Source: Azospirillum fermentarium (GTDB lineage: Bacteria > Pseudomonadota > Alphaproteobacteria > Azospirillales > Azospirillaceae). Taken from it: a stretch of DNA of 64,000 bases. The stretch covers positions 2,318,001 to 2,382,000 of the forward strand of contig NZ_JAOQNH010000001.1 in the NCBI RefSeq assembly GCF_025961205.1. Reading direction: 5' to 3'. The notes below the pieces were generated by a model that saw only the letters and a program-made list of their open reading frames with translations, did not search any database and had not been told where the DNA came from. Below are positions 16,555 through 25,900 of the stretch, piece after piece. The translations under genes and the position numbers were made by a program. Positions within the stretch are counted from its first letter, which is position 1. Each line of letters opens with the position of its first letter.

Positions 16555-16744
16555 GACACCCCCTGTCCGGCCCATCAGCACGAAAGATCAACCCATGGGA
16601 TAGGGTAAATCAGCGTTCCCGCGTGTTCTACCCCCCTTGGTTCCTCAACCACCCATGCGCACCGCCCGCCGGACTTATCCCATTCGGAAAGCCACTCATA
16701 CCCCTTGCGGCAGAGAGGGGAGTGGGGTACTAAGCAATCATAAG

Positions 16745-16763
16745 AATGAGAATCACTCTCATT
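16745..16763 (+). promoter_or_regulatory. Fur box upstream of the siderophore receptor
   Basis: AATGAGAATCACTCTCATT is a perfect 7-5-7 palindrome matching the iron-box pattern of Fur. It lies 34 bases before the receptor ATG, so iron-bound Fur would block the promoter of the uptake/export operon. Confidence 0.85.
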
Positions 16764-16797
16764 AACAGCGAGAGCACACATCGGGGGTAGCAGCACA

Positions 16798-18786
16798 ATG
16801 GGATATCGTTCAACGGGACCACGCCTGACGGCGCGGGGGCAGGGCACGTTTTCGTTCAAGTTTCTGCTGCTGGCGGCGGCCATGGCGGCGTTGGTGCCGG
16901 CGGGAGCACAGGCGCAGCAGGCCGCCGCAACCGATCCGAACGCCGACGCCGGCCATCTGCTGGGGCCGGTGGTGGTGACCGCCACGGGAACGGCGCAGAC
17001 CACGCTGACCGCGCCGGCCTTCACCACCGTCATCACGTCGGAAGACATTGAAAAGAAGGGGCCGTCCAACGGCCTGCCCGACCTGCTGCGGGAAACGGTC
17101 GGGGTCAACAACAGCTCCGACAATCTGGGCCGGGACGAGGTGGTGATCCGCGGTCTGGGCGCCAACTACACGCTGGTTCTGGTGAACGGCAAGCGGGTGT
17201 CGTCGGGTGATGCCCTGTGGCGCGGCGGCGATTTCGACTATCACTCGGTGCCGCTGTCCTCCATCGACCGTGTGGAGGTCGTGCGCGGGCCGATGTCGTC
17301 GCTCTACGGCTCCGACGCCATGGGCGGTGTGGTCAACATCATCACCAAGAAGCCCACCGACAAATGGACCGGCAGCGTCGGTGCCGAATACCGCATGGTC
17401 GAACCGGGCCGCGACGGCAACCAGTACCGCGTCAACGTCTATGGCGCCGGCCCGGTGACGGACAAGGTTTCGGCCTCGGTGTCGGGGGAGTTCTACCGCC
17501 GCGATGCGTGGTACCTGGATTCCAAGGACGGCGGACGGGTGCCGTTGCTGGAAGAAAAGGATCTGAAGAACCTGCGCACCGCCCTCACCTGGGATGTGAC
17601 GCCGGATCAGGCGGTGGACGTCGCCTATGACCTGAACCACGATTCACGGCCCTATAACATCTACGACAAAACGCCGTCGTACCGGGAACAGGAAATCACC
17701 CGCAACACCGTCAGCCTGAGCCACACCGGCAAATGGGGCTGGGGCACGACGCTGCTGGAAGGCAATTACGAAGACGCCAGCATCGACGACTACAATTCCA
17801 CCTACAACGCGCCCAAGCAGCGCTCCATGTCGGAAAAGAACCTGTTCCTGCATGGGCGCACCAACTTCAAGGTGCTGGGCTTCAATTCCATCACCACCGG
17901 CGCCGAATACCGCAAGCAGAAGGTGGAGGATGCCGCCACCTACCTCGCCACCGGCGCGTTCGAGGTGGACCAGAAGGCAGCCTATCTGCAGGACGAAATC
18001 GCCGTCGGCGACGCGGTGACCCTGACCATCGGCAGCCGTTACGACAACCACGAGATCTTCGGCGGCAAGGTCACCAGCCGCGCCAACGTGGTCTACAAGG
18101 TCACCGACGGGCTGAGCCTGAAGGGCGGCGTCAGCCAGGGCTACAAGGCCCCCGACGCCTACCAGCTCAGCCGGGAGTACCGGGTCATCAGTTGCGGCGG
18201 CCGCTGCTATCTGGCCGGCAACCCCGACCTGCAGCCCGAAACCAGCACCAACTATGAAATCGGCGCCGAATACCGGCAGCGCACCTGGGACGTCAGCTTC
18301 GCCCTGTTCCGCAACAAGGTGAAGGACATGATCACCGCCGTCTACGACCCGGTGACGGTGCAGCGCAATTGGTCCAACGTCGATGAAGTCACCATCAAGG
18401 GCGTCGAGCTGAACGGCTCGGTGGACATCACCAAGGATCTCTATTTCTCGGGCAACTACGCCTATCTCTACACCCGCAACAATTCCAACATCGAGCTGGA
18501 GAACCGTCCGCGGCACAAGGTGAACGGCAGCCTGACCTACCGCTTCACCGAGATCGTCAGCGGCACCCTGTCGGCCTCCTACACCGGGTCGCAGTTCGAA
18601 GGCACCGGCAAGATGCCCGGCTACACGCTGGTCAACGTGGGCCTGACCGCCGACGTCAACGACAGCATCACGCTGCAGGCCGGGGTGAAGAACCTGACCA
18701 ACGTGCTGCTGAACGAAAAGAACACCAATTTCCTGACCCACGAGCTGGGCCGCAACTATTACGTCAGCGCGCTTTACCGCTTCTAA
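16798..18786 (+). CDS. TonB-dependent catecholate siderophore receptor
   Basis: The 662-residue outer-membrane receptor has an extended signal peptide (helix around LLLAAAMAALVPAGAQA), a TonB box-like VVVTATG near residue 60, a plug domain with LPDLLRETVGVNNSSD, VIRGLGANYTLVLVNGKRV and VEVVRGPMSSLYGSDAMGGV, and a beta-barrel ending in aromatic F (YYVSALYRF). It would import the ferric form of the siderophore made by the downstream genes. The plug and the length are closest to FepA/IrgA/CirA-type receptors. A Fur box precedes it and an intrinsic terminator follows, probably allowing partial readthrough to the exporter genes. Confidence 0.92.
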   Translation: MGYRSTGPRLTARGQGTFSFKFLLLAAAMAALVPAGAQAQQAAATDPNADAGHLLGPVVVTATGTAQTTLTAPAFTTVITSEDIEKKGPSNGLPDLLRETVGVNNSSDNLGRDEVVIRGLGANYTLVLVNGKRVSSGDALWRGGDFDYHSVPLSSIDRVEVVRGPMSSLYGSDAMGGVVNIITKKPTDKWTGSVGAEYRMVEPGRDGNQYRVNVYGAGPVTDKVSASVSGEFYRRDAWYLDSKDGGRVPLLEEKDLKNLRTALTWDVTPDQAVDVAYDLNHDSRPYNIYDKTPSYREQEITRNTVSLSHTGKWGWGTTLLEGNYEDASIDDYNSTYNAPKQRSMSEKNLFLHGRTNFKVLGFNSITTGAEYRKQKVEDAATYLATGAFEVDQKAAYLQDEIAVGDAVTLTIGSRYDNHEIFGGKVTSRANVVYKVTDGLSLKGGVSQGYKAPDAYQLSREYRVISCGGRCYLAGNPDLQPETSTNYEIGAEYRQRTWDVSFALFRNKVKDMITAVYDPVTVQRNWSNVDEVTIKGVELNGSVDITKDLYFSGNYAYLYTRNNSNIELENRPRHKVNGSLTYRFTEIVSGTLSASYTGSQFEGTGKMPGYTLVNVGLTADVNDSITLQAGVKNLTNVLLNEKNTNFLTHELGRNYYVSALYRF

Positions 18787-18797
18787 CGCTGACGGCC

Positions 18798-18837
18798 GGG
18801 GTGGGTTCGGGCGGCAGGCCGGACCCACCCCTTTTTT
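18798..18837 (+). terminator. Intrinsic terminator after the receptor gene
   Basis: Stem GGGGTGGGTTCGG (18798-18810) with CCGGACCCACCCC (18819-18831), an 8-base loop and TTTTTT (18832-18837). As entS follows in the same direction with no other obvious promoter, this may attenuate rather than fully stop transcription. Confidence 0.88.
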
Positions 18838-18864
18838 GAAACCCGCACAGGTGGAGCTCTCCCC

Positions 18865-20151
18865 GTGACGGCCAAGAAACTCTTCGTCGATACCGGCCTG
18901 TTGAAAAGCAACGCCCATTTCCGGCGGCTGCTGGTGGCGCGCATGATCTCCCTTCTGGGGCTGGGCATGCTGGCGGTGGCGGTGCCGTTCCAGGTTTATG
19001 AATTGGGCGGGTCGAGCACGCTGGTGGGTCTGGCGGTGGCGCTGGACGGCACCGGCATGTTCATCGGCCTGCTGCTGGGCGGCGTCCTGGCCGACTGCTA
19101 CGACCGCCGCCGGCTGATTGTGTTCGCGCGCAGTGTCTGCGGGCTGGGGTTCGTGGCGCTGGCGGTCAACAGCCTGCTGCCGGCCCCGTCACTGGCGGCG
19201 GTGCTGGGACTGGCCTTTTGGGACGGGTTCTTCGGGGCGCTGGGGGTGACGGCGCTGCTGGCCGCCATGCCGCACATCGTCGGGCGCGAGCATCTGATGC
19301 AGGCGCGTGCGCTGGGGATGCTGACCATGCGCGCCGCCACGGTGGCGGCGCCGGCACTGGGGGGGCTGCTGGTGGCGTCGGTGGGGCTGCACGGGGCTTA
19401 TCTGGCCGCCGCGGCGGGGACGGGGCTGACCGTGCTGACCCTGTTGGGCCTGCCGGCCATGGTGCCGCCGCGGGGGGAGAGCGGCGGACACCCGCTGACA
19501 ATGCTGGCGGATGCCGTCGCCTTTCTGTTCGGGCACCGCGTCATTCTGGGCGTGGTGGCGCTGGGGACGCTGATGACCCTGACCACGGCGATCCGCGTGG
19601 TGTTCCCGGCCCTGACGCTGGAGGTCTATGGCGGCGGGGCGCTCGGCTTGGGGCTGATGTACACGGCGGTGCCGGTGGGGGCCACGCTGGGGGCGGTGGT
19701 CAGCGGCTGGGCCACCCGGCTTGCCCGGCCCGGCGCCACCATGGGGCTGGTCTGCCTGTCGGCCTTTGCCTGCGTAGCGGTGCTGGGGGTGGCGGGGTCG
19801 CTGTGGCTGGCGCTGCCGGTGCTGGTGGCCTATGGCTACGCCACCGCCATCGCATCCCTTCTGCAATACACGCTGGTGCAGGGGCACACGCCCGACGCCT
19901 ATCTGGGGCGGGTCAACAGCCTGTGGACCGCGCAGGACGTGTTCGGCGACAGCGTGGGCGCCATCGGCATCGGGGCGCTCGCCACCCTGACCACGCCGGC
20001 CTTGGGCATCCTGGTGTTCGGCCTGTCGGCGCTGGTGCTGGGCGGGGCGGCGTGGGGGGCATCCGGGGCCATGCGCCGCGCGCCGCTTACCGATCCTTCC
20101 CTGGCCGATCCTTCCCTGGCCGATCCTGTTCTGGCGGAGGCGTCGTCATGA
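18865..20151 (+). CDS. entS: EntS-like MFS siderophore exporter
   Basis: The 428-residue MFS protein matches EntS of E. coli along its whole length: LLKSNAHFRRLLVARMISLL, AVAVPFQVYEL, GMFIGLLLGGVLADCYDRRR, LAFWDGFFGALGVTALLAAM, LLQYTLVQGHTPDAYLGRVN and SLWTAQDVFGDSVGAIG. It should move the catecholate siderophore from the cytoplasm to the periplasm. The start is GTG at 18865. The tail carries a short repeat, SLADPSLADP, encoded by a near-perfect 15-base duplication, which lies beyond the conserved fold. The last four bases overlap the adaptor gene. Confidence 0.93.
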   Translation: MTAKKLFVDTGLLKSNAHFRRLLVARMISLLGLGMLAVAVPFQVYELGGSSTLVGLAVALDGTGMFIGLLLGGVLADCYDRRRLIVFARSVCGLGFVALAVNSLLPAPSLAAVLGLAFWDGFFGALGVTALLAAMPHIVGREHLMQARALGMLTMRAATVAAPALGGLLVASVGLHGAYLAAAAGTGLTVLTLLGLPAMVPPRGESGGHPLTMLADAVAFLFGHRVILGVVALGTLMTLTTAIRVVFPALTLEVYGGGALGLGLMYTAVPVGATLGAVVSGWATRLARPGATMGLVCLSAFACVAVLGVAGSLWLALPVLVAYGYATAIASLLQYTLVQGHTPDAYLGRVNSLWTAQDVFGDSVGAIGIGALATLTTPALGILVFGLSALVLGGAAWGASGAMRRAPLTDPSLADPSLADPVLAEASS

Positions 20152-21230
20152 ACCGGGCCACGCCCTTGCTGATCGTCGCCCTGGCGCTCCTGGCCGGGGA
20201 GGCCGCGGCGCAGACCAAGGTGCAGGTGGCCGACGTGGTGGCCGCCCCCATGCGCCGCACGCTCCAGCTCCCCGGCACGGTGGTGGCGCCGCAGGCCAGC
20301 CTGCTGACCATGCGCGTGGCCGGCTCGGTCGAGGCGCTGCTGGTGGAGGCCGGCGACCGGGTGGAGGCGGGGCAGCCGCTGGTGCGGCTGGACGACACGC
20401 TGGCCAAACTGGAACAGGAACGGCTGCGGCACGGGGTGGAGGAGGCGGACCTGACCTTCCGCGATGCCCAGCGCCTGGCCCGCGAGGCGGAAGCGCTGCT
20501 GGGCAGCCAGACCGTCCCCCCATCGAAATACCGCACCCAGGTGGCCCAGGCCGCCATCGGCGAGGCGAAGGTCCGGCAATTGCGGGCATCCGCCGCCGCC
20601 CAGCGCACCGAGCTTGAGCGCCACACCCTGACCGCCCCCGTCGCCGGCGCCGTCACCCAGCGGCTGGTGGAGCGGGGGCAGTGGGTGGCCGCCGACACCG
20701 CCGTGCTGCGGCTGGTGCCCATGGACCCGCTGCGCGTGGATGTGGAAGTGCCCGAGCGCTATTACGGCACCATCGCCCCCGGTGCCGCCGTGACGGTGGT
20801 GCCCAACACCGAGGGGGGCCGGGCGTTGCCCGCCGCCGTCGGGCGCATCGTGCCGTCGGGTGATACGGTCAGCCGCACCTTCCGCCTGCATATCCCGGTG
20901 GCGAACCCCGATTGGGCGCTGATGCCCGGCCTGTCGGTGCAGGCGCACATCGCGCTGGACGGTGTCGCGGGAGAGAGCGTGCTGCAGGTGCCCGAGGACG
21001 CGGTGGAACACCGCATCGACGGCACCGTGCGGGTATGGGCCATCCGCACCGTCCCGGACAAGGGCACGGTGGCCCAGCCGGAAACCGTGCGGCTGGGGCG
21101 GCGCAGCGGGACGCTGGTGGAAATCACCGCCCCGTCCTTACGCGCCGGCGACCGGGTGATCGTGCGCGGGGCCGAGGGGCTGGACCCCGGCGAGCCGGTG
21201 ACGCCCGAAGCCTCCACCCCGGCCGGCTGA
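20148..21230 (+). CDS. RND efflux periplasmic adaptor (HlyD/AcrA family)
   Basis: The 360-residue protein has a signal peptide (MNRATPLLIVALALLAGEAA), a lipoyl-type hairpin (GSVEALLVEAGDRVEAGQPL and later TAPVAGAVTQRLVERGQWV) separated by a coiled-coil segment, then beta-barrel and membrane-proximal domains. It bridges the inner-membrane RND pump to an outer-membrane channel, which is not encoded here. No lipobox cysteine is seen. The ATG overlaps the entS stop by four bases, tying it to siderophore export. Confidence 0.9.
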   Translation: MNRATPLLIVALALLAGEAAAQTKVQVADVVAAPMRRTLQLPGTVVAPQASLLTMRVAGSVEALLVEAGDRVEAGQPLVRLDDTLAKLEQERLRHGVEEADLTFRDAQRLAREAEALLGSQTVPPSKYRTQVAQAAIGEAKVRQLRASAAAQRTELERHTLTAPVAGAVTQRLVERGQWVAADTAVLRLVPMDPLRVDVEVPERYYGTIAPGAAVTVVPNTEGGRALPAAVGRIVPSGDTVSRTFRLHIPVANPDWALMPGLSVQAHIALDGVAGESVLQVPEDAVEHRIDGTVRVWAIRTVPDKGTVAQPETVRLGRRSGTLVEITAPSLRAGDRVIVRGAEGLDPGEPVTPEASTPAG

Positions 21231-21241
21231 GGAGGGTGCTG

Positions 21242-24200
21242 ATGTTCCGTCTGATCCTTGAAAAGCCGCTGGTCTTCCTGATCGGCATCCTGATCGTCTG
21301 CCTGCTGGGGGTGGTGTCGGTCCTGCGCATCCCGGTGCAGATGATCCCCGACGTCACCCCGCGGGAGGTCAGCGTCGAAACCTCCTGGCCCGGTGCGGCA
21401 CCGGAGGATGTGGAACGCGACATCATCCTGGAGCAGGAACGCGTCCTGCGCGGCATCCCCGACCTGGAGCGGATGACCGCCACCGCCGACTTCGGCTATG
21501 GCTCCATCGTCCTGAAATTCCCTCCCGCCGTTCCCATCGCCGACGCCCTGGTGCGGGTGAACAACGCCCTGGCCGAGGTGCCGTCGTACCCCGACAACGC
21601 CGACAGGCCGCGGGTGGTGGCGGAATCCGTGTCCGATGATCCGTTCATGTACTTCAGCCTGGAGCGGCTGGCGGCGGACGGGCCGGGGGTGCAGACCGAA
21701 ACCGGCTGGGTGGAAAACACCCTGCGGCCCCGGCTGGAACGGGTGCCGGGGGTGGCGAACGTGCGGGTGATCGGCGGGCTGGACCGGCAGATCCACATAC
21801 TGCTCGACCCCGTGAAGCTGTCGGCCCGCCGGCTGACGGTGGGGGAGGTGCGCGACGCCCTGCGCGCCCGCAACCGCGACCTGTCGGGTGGCGACAGGGA
21901 TTTCGGCAAGCGCCGCTATTTCCTGCGCACCATCGGGCGCTTCGCCGATGTGGAGGCGCTGAACGGCCTGATCCTGCGCGAAGACAACGGCACCCACATC
22001 CGCCTGCGCGACGTGGGCCGGGCCGAGATGGCGGCGGAAGAGCCCCAGAGCATGGCGTTCGCCGACGGCAAGCCCATCATCCTGCTGGGCATCGCCAAAC
22101 GGGCCGGCGCCAACGTCATCGGCGTGCGCGACGCGGTGGTGGAGGCGGTGGCCGATCTGAACCCCCACACGCTCAAAGAGCGGGGCCTGACCCTGCGGCT
22201 GCTGACCGACGACGTGCGGTATGTGGAACAGTCGGTGCGCGCGGTGGTGGACGATCTGGCGCTGGGGGCGGTGCTGGCGGCGCTGGCGCTGTTCGTGTTC
22301 CTGCGCTCCCCCTCGGCCACGCTGATCGGGGCGGCGGGGCTGCCCATCTGCGTGCTGGCGGCCTTCCTGATTTTGCTGGCGGCGGGGCGGAGCATCAACG
22401 TCATCTCCCTGTCGGGCATCGCGTTCGCCATCGGCATGACGGTGGACAACAGCGTGGTGGCGCTGGAAAACATCAGCCGCCATCTGGCCATGGGCAAATC
22501 CCGCTTCGCCGCCGCCCTCGACGGTGTGGGGGAGGTCTGGCCGGCGATCCTGTCGTCCACCCTGACCACGGTCATGGTCTTCATCCCCGTGCTGTTCCTG
22601 GAGATGGAGGCGGGACAGCTCTATTCCGACATTGCGGTCGCCATTGCCGGGTCCATCGTCATGTCCATGATGGTGGCGGTGATCGTGGTGCCCATGGCGG
22701 CCAACCGCTGGCTGGCGCCGCCGTCCCCGGCGCAGCGGGCGCGGGGAGACGGGTGGTTCACCCGGCTGACCGTGCGCGCCGTGCGCTGGTCGGTGGGCGG
22801 CCTCGGCCGGCAACTGGCGATCCTGGCCGCCACGCTGGCCGCCACCGCCGCCGTCCTGCTGACCATGATCCCCGCCGCCGAATACCTGCCGGAGGGGGAG
22901 GAGGCGACGGTCTTCGGCTTCATGGCCACACCGCCCGGCACCAACATGGCGGCCATGACGGAGATGTGGCGGCAGGTCGATGGGGTGCTGACCCGTGCCG
23001 TGAACGATGAAAAGGGGGCGGAGGGCATCCCGCCCCTGTCGCTCAACCTCAGCTTCATCCGCCCCGGTTTCCTGCGCTTCGTGGCGGTTCCGCGGTCGCG
23101 GGAGGATTCCCAGGCGCTGATCGTTGCCATGACGCGGACCATGCGCGCCTTCCCCGGCGTGCGGGCCTTTGCCGCCAAGGGGTCGATCTTTTCCGGCAAC
23201 GGCGGAGGAGCCAGGGCCATCACGGTGGAACTCAGCGGCGGCCGTTCGCTGGAGGCGCTCTACACCTCATCCCTGGCGGTGCTGGACCGGGCGCGCGGAC
23301 TGTACGACGACGTACAGGTCAACAGCGACCCGTCACCGCCGACGCTGGCCCTGTCCCAGCCGGTGCTGGAGGTGCATCCGAACTGGGAACGGACCAGCGC
23401 ACTGGGCATCAGCCAGACCGAGCTGGGCTATACCCTGCGCGCGTATGCCGACGGGGCCTTCGCCGACGAATTCCTGCTGGACGACGACAAGATCGACATG
23501 ATGCTGCGGCTCGACCCCGCCGCGGGGAACGGGCGGCACGCGTTCGAAACGCTGGTTCTCTACACCGGGCGGGGGGAACCGGTGCCGGTGTCCGCCGTGG
23601 CGGAGATCCGCGAGACGGTGGGATCGTCCAGCATCACCCGCGTCGATGGCCGGCGCACGGTGACCCTGACCATCATCCCCCCGCGCTCCGTGGCCCTGGA
23701 AACCGCCATCGCCGAGATCCGCGGCACGCTGCTGCCCACCTTGCGGGCGGAGGGGGTGATCCCCGAGGGCGTTTCCACCCGTATCGCCGGGGCGGGCAGT
23801 GCTTTCGACGAGATCCGTTCGGCCCTGGCCGGCGGATTCCTGCTGGCGCTGGCCATCACCTATCTGGTGCTGGTGGCGGTGTTCGGGCACTGGGGCTTTC
23901 CGCTCATCATCATGGCGGTGGTGCCGCTGGGTGTGGGCGGCGGGTTCGCCGGTCTGTGGCTGTTCAACACGATGGGCGCGCATCTGGACCTGATCGGCAT
24001 GGCGCCGCTGAACCAGCCGTTCGATGTGCTGACCATGCTGGGGTTCCTGATTTTGATCGGCACCTCGGTCAACAACCCCATCCTGATCGTCGAGTACGCG
24101 GTGGAAAACATCAAAAAACGCGGCATGACCGCAGCGGAGGCGGTGGAGGATGCCACCCGTCTGCGTCTGCGCCCCATCCTCATCACCACCGTCGCAGCCA

Positions 24201-24406
24201 TCGCCGGGCTGGCCCCGCTGGTGCTGATCCCCAGTCCGGGAACCGAGCTGTACCGGGGGCTGGGGGTGGTGGTGATGTTCGGGCTGCTGTTCTCCACCCT
24301 GGTGTCGCTGATCGTGCTGCCGGTGGTGCTGGCGCTGGTTTTCCGCCTGCCGGCCCAGGACGGCAGCGGGGTGGCCGAGCCGGTTGAGCAGGGAGCCGCC
24401 GGCTAA
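21242..24406 (+). CDS. RND efflux pump inner-membrane subunit (AcrB/HAE1 family)
   Basis: The 1054-residue pump has the RND plan of twelve helices and two large periplasmic loops. It opens with MFRLILEKPLVFLIGILIV and has PGAAPEDVERDI in the porter domain. Helix 4 carries GMTVDNSVVALEN, keeping the proton-relay D402 but with Asn403 where AcrB has its second Asp (D408). The motif GTSVNNPILIVEYA occurs in the second half. It would extrude substrate from the periplasm or outer leaflet. Its place between entS and entC, in one unit with the adaptor, makes siderophore release the likely role, with drug efflux as the alternative. Confidence 0.9.
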   Translation: MFRLILEKPLVFLIGILIVCLLGVVSVLRIPVQMIPDVTPREVSVETSWPGAAPEDVERDIILEQERVLRGIPDLERMTATADFGYGSIVLKFPPAVPIADALVRVNNALAEVPSYPDNADRPRVVAESVSDDPFMYFSLERLAADGPGVQTETGWVENTLRPRLERVPGVANVRVIGGLDRQIHILLDPVKLSARRLTVGEVRDALRARNRDLSGGDRDFGKRRYFLRTIGRFADVEALNGLILREDNGTHIRLRDVGRAEMAAEEPQSMAFADGKPIILLGIAKRAGANVIGVRDAVVEAVADLNPHTLKERGLTLRLLTDDVRYVEQSVRAVVDDLALGAVLAALALFVFLRSPSATLIGAAGLPICVLAAFLILLAAGRSINVISLSGIAFAIGMTVDNSVVALENISRHLAMGKSRFAAALDGVGEVWPAILSSTLTTVMVFIPVLFLEMEAGQLYSDIAVAIAGSIVMSMMVAVIVVPMAANRWLAPPSPAQRARGDGWFTRLTVRAVRWSVGGLGRQLAILAATLAATAAVLLTMIPAAEYLPEGEEATVFGFMATPPGTNMAAMTEMWRQVDGVLTRAVNDEKGAEGIPPLSLNLSFIRPGFLRFVAVPRSREDSQALIVAMTRTMRAFPGVRAFAAKGSIFSGNGGGARAITVELSGGRSLEALYTSSLAVLDRARGLYDDVQVNSDPSPPTLALSQPVLEVHPNWERTSALGISQTELGYTLRAYADGAFADEFLLDDDKIDMMLRLDPAAGNGRHAFETLVLYTGRGEPVPVSAVAEIRETVGSSSITRVDGRRTVTLTIIPPRSVALETAIAEIRGTLLPTLRAEGVIPEGVSTRIAGAGSAFDEIRSALAGGFLLALAITYLVLVAVFGHWGFPLIIMAVVPLGVGGGFAGLWLFNTMGAHLDLIGMAPLNQPFDVLTMLGFLILIGTSVNNPILIVEYAVENIKKRGMTAAEAVEDATRLRLRPILITTVAAIAGLAPLVLIPSPGTELYRGLGVVVMFGLLFSTLVSLIVLPVVLALVFRLPAQDGSGVAEPVEQGAAG

Positions 24407-24407
24407 C

Positions 24408-24436
24408 GGAAGGCGAGCAGATTTCGCTTGCCTTCC
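24408..24436 (+). terminator. Hairpin after the RND pump gene
   Basis: GGAAGGCGAGC (24408-24418) pairs with GCTTGCCTTCC (24426-24436), one G-T pair, 7-base loop, no T-run. It is two bases past the stop. It may mark the mRNA 3' end and separates the export operon from the Fur box of the biosynthetic operon. Confidence 0.55.
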
Positions 24437-24455
24437 ACACTGCATACCCCTATAT

Positions 24456-24476
24456 TGCAACTAAGAATTATTCGCA
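24456..24476 (+). promoter_or_regulatory. Fur box upstream of the biosynthetic operon
   Basis: TGCAACTAAGAATTATTCGCA is an imperfect palindrome close to the TGCAAATNANAATNATTTGCA form of the iron box, and to the one at 40495-40515. It lies in a short AT-rich stretch that is the only promoter-like sequence before entC. The remaining leader to 24698 shows no other element. Confidence 0.75.
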
Positions 24477-24698
24477 TATTGGGGTGTGCGGCGGGACGTG
24501 GACTCCCATCGGGGCCGGACCCGCCGCCGCCCAGCGCGGCAAAAAAACAAACACCAGCGACGACGAATGCCCAAGAGCGGCGGGTCCAACCGCCGCATCC
24601 ATCCGTATGCGTGTTTATGCGTGACCCGATCCGAACGTCCGGGCGCATCCGCATGGCGGCTGTCCCAACCCCTTACCCGACGGTGGAGGGCTTTCCCC

Positions 24699-25898
24699 AT
24701 GGGTGTCATCCAATCCGCCACCACGGACGACGTGTCCGCCGGGGGCGATAGCGATCCCGATTTTGTCTTCTCGTCCAACGGCACGGTTCTGCGGGCCTTC
24801 GGCGTGGCGCACACGCTGGACACCGCCCTTGACGGCGATGATTTCGCCGGCGGCCGGTGGGACCGCCGGCTTTCCGGTATCTTCGACAGCCTGCGGGCGC
24901 AGGGCATGGCCAACCCGGTGGTGGTGGGGGCGGTGCCGTTCGATTGCCGCCAGCCGGCCCGGCTGTTCATTCCGCGCCGCTACAGCTTGAACAGCCTTCC
25001 CGACGGTGCCGCCGCCTCGTCCGCTCCCCCGTCCGCCGTCGCCGGGGTGCGGGAGGTGGTGGACCACAGTGCCTACACCGCCGCCGTCCGCCGCGCCATC
25101 GGGCTGTTCACCACCACGGACCTGCGCAAGGTGGTGCTGTCGCGCCCGCTGGACATCGACGCCGACGGCGGCTTTGCCCCCGCCCGTCTGGTGGACGCGC
25201 TGCTGCAGCAGAACCCCACCGCCTATGTCTTTTCCGTGCCGGTGGGGCAGGGGGAGCATCTGATCGGTGCCAGCCCCGAATTGCTGCTGCGCAAGGTGGG
25301 CCGCACCGTGCTGAGCAACCCGCTGGCCGGCTCTGCCCGCCGCGGCGGCCCGGAGCACGAGGAACAGGCACGGCTCGATGCCCTGCTGGCATCTGAGAAG
25401 GACCGGATCGAACACCGCTACGTGGTGGACGCGGTGCGCGATGCGCTGGCCCCCCATTGCCGCACGCTGTCCGTTCCCGACGAGCCGGAGGCTCTTTCCA
25501 CCCCCACCATGTGGCACCTGTCCACCCGCGTCACGGGCGAACTGGCCGACGACGGGCTGTCGCCCCTGCGGCTGGCCCATGCGCTGCACCCGACGCCGGC
25601 GGTGTGCGGCACCCCCCATGCCCTGGCCCACGAGGCCATCGGTGCGCTGGAGGGTTATGCCCGCGGCTGGTACAGCGGCATGGTCGGATGGATGGACAGC
25701 CACGGCTGCGGCGAATGGGCGGTGACCATCCGTTGCGGGCTGGTCAGCGGCACCCGTCTGCGGCTTTACGCCGGTGCCGGCATCGTCGCCCATTCCTGCC
25801 CCGAGGCGGAGTGGGAGGAGACGGCGGCCAAGCTGCGCACCATGCTGAACCTGTTCGGCCTGGGCGGCGCGGTCGCCGCCGCCGGGTGCGGGGCGTGA
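24699..25898 (+). CDS. entC: Isochorismate synthase
   Basis: The 399-residue enzyme converts chorismate to isochorismate, the first step of 2,3-dihydroxybenzoate (DHB) synthesis. It has the chorismate-binding fold with the water-activating base K144 in LRKVVLSRPL, the general acid E194 in GASPELLL, SNPLAGSARRG, the metal-binding region around HPTPAVCGTPHALA and the C-terminal GWYSGMVGWMD. Length fits EntC/DhbC (about 390). The ATG at 24699 is chosen for GGTGGAGGG upstream. A longer frame to 24486 lies across the promoter and is arginine-rich, so it is not coding. It heads the entCEBA-mbtH-NRPS-esterase operon. Confidence 0.95.
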   Translation: MGVIQSATTDDVSAGGDSDPDFVFSSNGTVLRAFGVAHTLDTALDGDDFAGGRWDRRLSGIFDSLRAQGMANPVVVGAVPFDCRQPARLFIPRRYSLNSLPDGAAASSAPPSAVAGVREVVDHSAYTAAVRRAIGLFTTTDLRKVVLSRPLDIDADGGFAPARLVDALLQQNPTAYVFSVPVGQGEHLIGASPELLLRKVGRTVLSNPLAGSARRGGPEHEEQARLDALLASEKDRIEHRYVVDAVRDALAPHCRTLSVPDEPEALSTPTMWHLSTRVTGELADDGLSPLRLAHALHPTPAVCGTPHALAHEAIGALEGYARGWYSGMVGWMDSHGCGEWAVTIRCGLVSGTRLRLYAGAGIVAHSCPEAEWEETAAKLRTMLNLFGLGGAVAAAGCGA

Positions 25899-25900
25899 CC

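Noticed and set aside
24486-24698. N-terminal extension of entC
   Set aside because: It crosses the Fur box region downstream leader, is arginine-rich and non-conserved, and a good ribosome site precedes ATG 24699.
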